Shown here in pieces: positions 63,557 through 64,000 of a stretch of DNA of 64,000 bases. Below the pieces are notes generated by a model. The model did not search any database and was not told the origin of the DNA. It saw only the letters and a list, made by a program, of their open reading frames with translations. The translations under genes were made by a program, and so were the position numbers. Source of the DNA: Pelotomaculum terephthalicicum JT (GTDB taxonomy: Bacteria; Bacillota; Desulfotomaculia; Desulfotomaculales; Pelotomaculaceae); contig NZ_JAKNBL010000015.1 in the NCBI RefSeq assembly GCF_022410535.1, positions 1 to 64,000 on the forward strand, in the 5' to 3' direction. Numbering within the stretch: position 1 is the first letter of the stretch; every line of letters begins with the position of its first letter.

Positions 63557-64000
63557 TTGGCGTCCAGCAGCATGTTTAGAAATATAGCCATAATAGCCCA
63601 CGTTGATCATGGAAAGACTACTTTGATTGACGCCCTGCTCAGACAGAGCGGTATTTTCAGGGCAAACCAGCAGGTGGCCGAAAGGGTAATGGATTCATTT
63701 GATCTGGAAAAAGAACGCGGCATTACCATCCTGGCCAAGAATACCGCAGTACGGTACGGCGACATCAAGATAAACATAGTGGATACCCCGGGGCATTCCG
63801 ATTTTGGCGGCGAGGTTGAGCGGGTCTTAAAAATGGTTAACGGTGTCCTGCTGCTGGTGGATGCTTTTGAGGGGACTATGCCCCAGACCAGGTTCGTCCT
63901 GCGCAAGGCGCTGCAATTAAATCTGAAGCCCATTGTTGTTATAAATAAGGTGGACCGGACAGATTCCCGCGTTTCTGAGGTGGTGGACGATGTGCTGGAG
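63557..64000 (+). CDS. typA: GTP-binding protein TypA/BipA (5' part, runs off the window)
   Basis: The first 148 codons of a translational GTPase. Start TTG at 63,557 follows AAGGAGG by seven bases; an in-frame ATG is at 63,572. Motifs: G1 HVDHGKTT, switch I with RGITIL, G3 [16 protein letters not shown], and G4 NKVD. The sequence [20 protein letters not shown] is typical for TypA. No stop before the window end. Confidence 0.95.
   Translation, partial: MASSSMFRNIAIIAHVDHGKTTLIDALLRQSGIFRANQQVAERVMDSFDLEKERGITILAKNTAVRYGDIKINIVDTPGHSDFGGEVERVLKMVNGVLLLVDAFEGTMPQTRFVLRKALQLNLKPIVVINKVDRTDSRVSEVVDDVLE

Overview
The window looks like chromosomal DNA of an anaerobic, low-to-mid GC Firmicute of the Peptococcaceae / Desulfotomaculum-Pelotomaculum type. 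The basis is gene order and gene content: priA-def-fmt-DUF116-rsmB-rlmN-FHA-FHA-PP2C-ftsW-pbpA-pknB-rsgA-rpe is a typical run for that group, and desulfoferrodoxin, cytochrome bd oxidase and a TM1266-like hydrogenase-system protein fit an anaerobe. This assignment is an inference; no 16S gene or other direct marker is present.

Region 1 (about 1-33,300) is the accessory and most interesting part. It holds an extracellular contractile injection system (eCIS; Afp/PVC/MAC relatives, phage-tail-like and not a prophage) transcribed on the minus strand from an Afp15-like AAA+ ATPase (29,082) to a small chaperone-like gene (1,993). In transcription order: AAA+ ATPase, DUF4255/Pvc16 cap, a beta-rich protein of unknown role, one sheath, tube 1, a T4 gp26-like hub chaperone, a very small DUF6760-like gene with no standard start codon, tube 2 (interrupted by an in-frame TGA), a giant 1,517-residue basic repeat protein, an Afp7-like LysM protein, hub (gpD), spike (gpV), gp25, two baseplate-J-like wedge proteins, a propeller-fused tail protein, an unknown 528-residue protein, and a DUF4157 putative effector/metallopeptidase with its likely chaperone. 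No PAAR tip and no tail fibre were found. The cluster is flanked on both sides by plus-strand genes for single-pass membrane proteins with repeat domains (MORN repeats at the left, Ig-like domains at the right), then by a membrane-bound class III cyclase homologue that has lost its key catalytic residues.

Region 2 (33,300-34,500) is a RAYT/IS200-like element whose 25-bp perfect inverted repeats are at 33,444-33,468 and 34,469-34,493. Its right end forms the last codons of rpe.

Region 3 (34,454-51,423) is a housekeeping block, all minus strand: primosome helicase, peptide deformylase, Met-tRNA formyltransferase, rRNA methyltransferases, and a Ser/Thr kinase-phosphatase-FHA module interleaved with the cell-wall elongation/division proteins FtsW and PBP. 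It begins with signal peptidase I and an internally deleted RsgA-like gene.

Region 4 (51,424-53,300) is AT-rich and gene-poor, with small or decayed ORFs and one unknown 201-residue protein. Region 5 (53,304-64,000) has a chemoreceptor, the sbcDC nuclease operon, a TM1266-like protein, desulfoferrodoxin, cydAB, a DEDDh exonuclease with a strong terminator, and the start of typA/bipA running off the right edge. No tRNA, rRNA or CRISPR array was seen.
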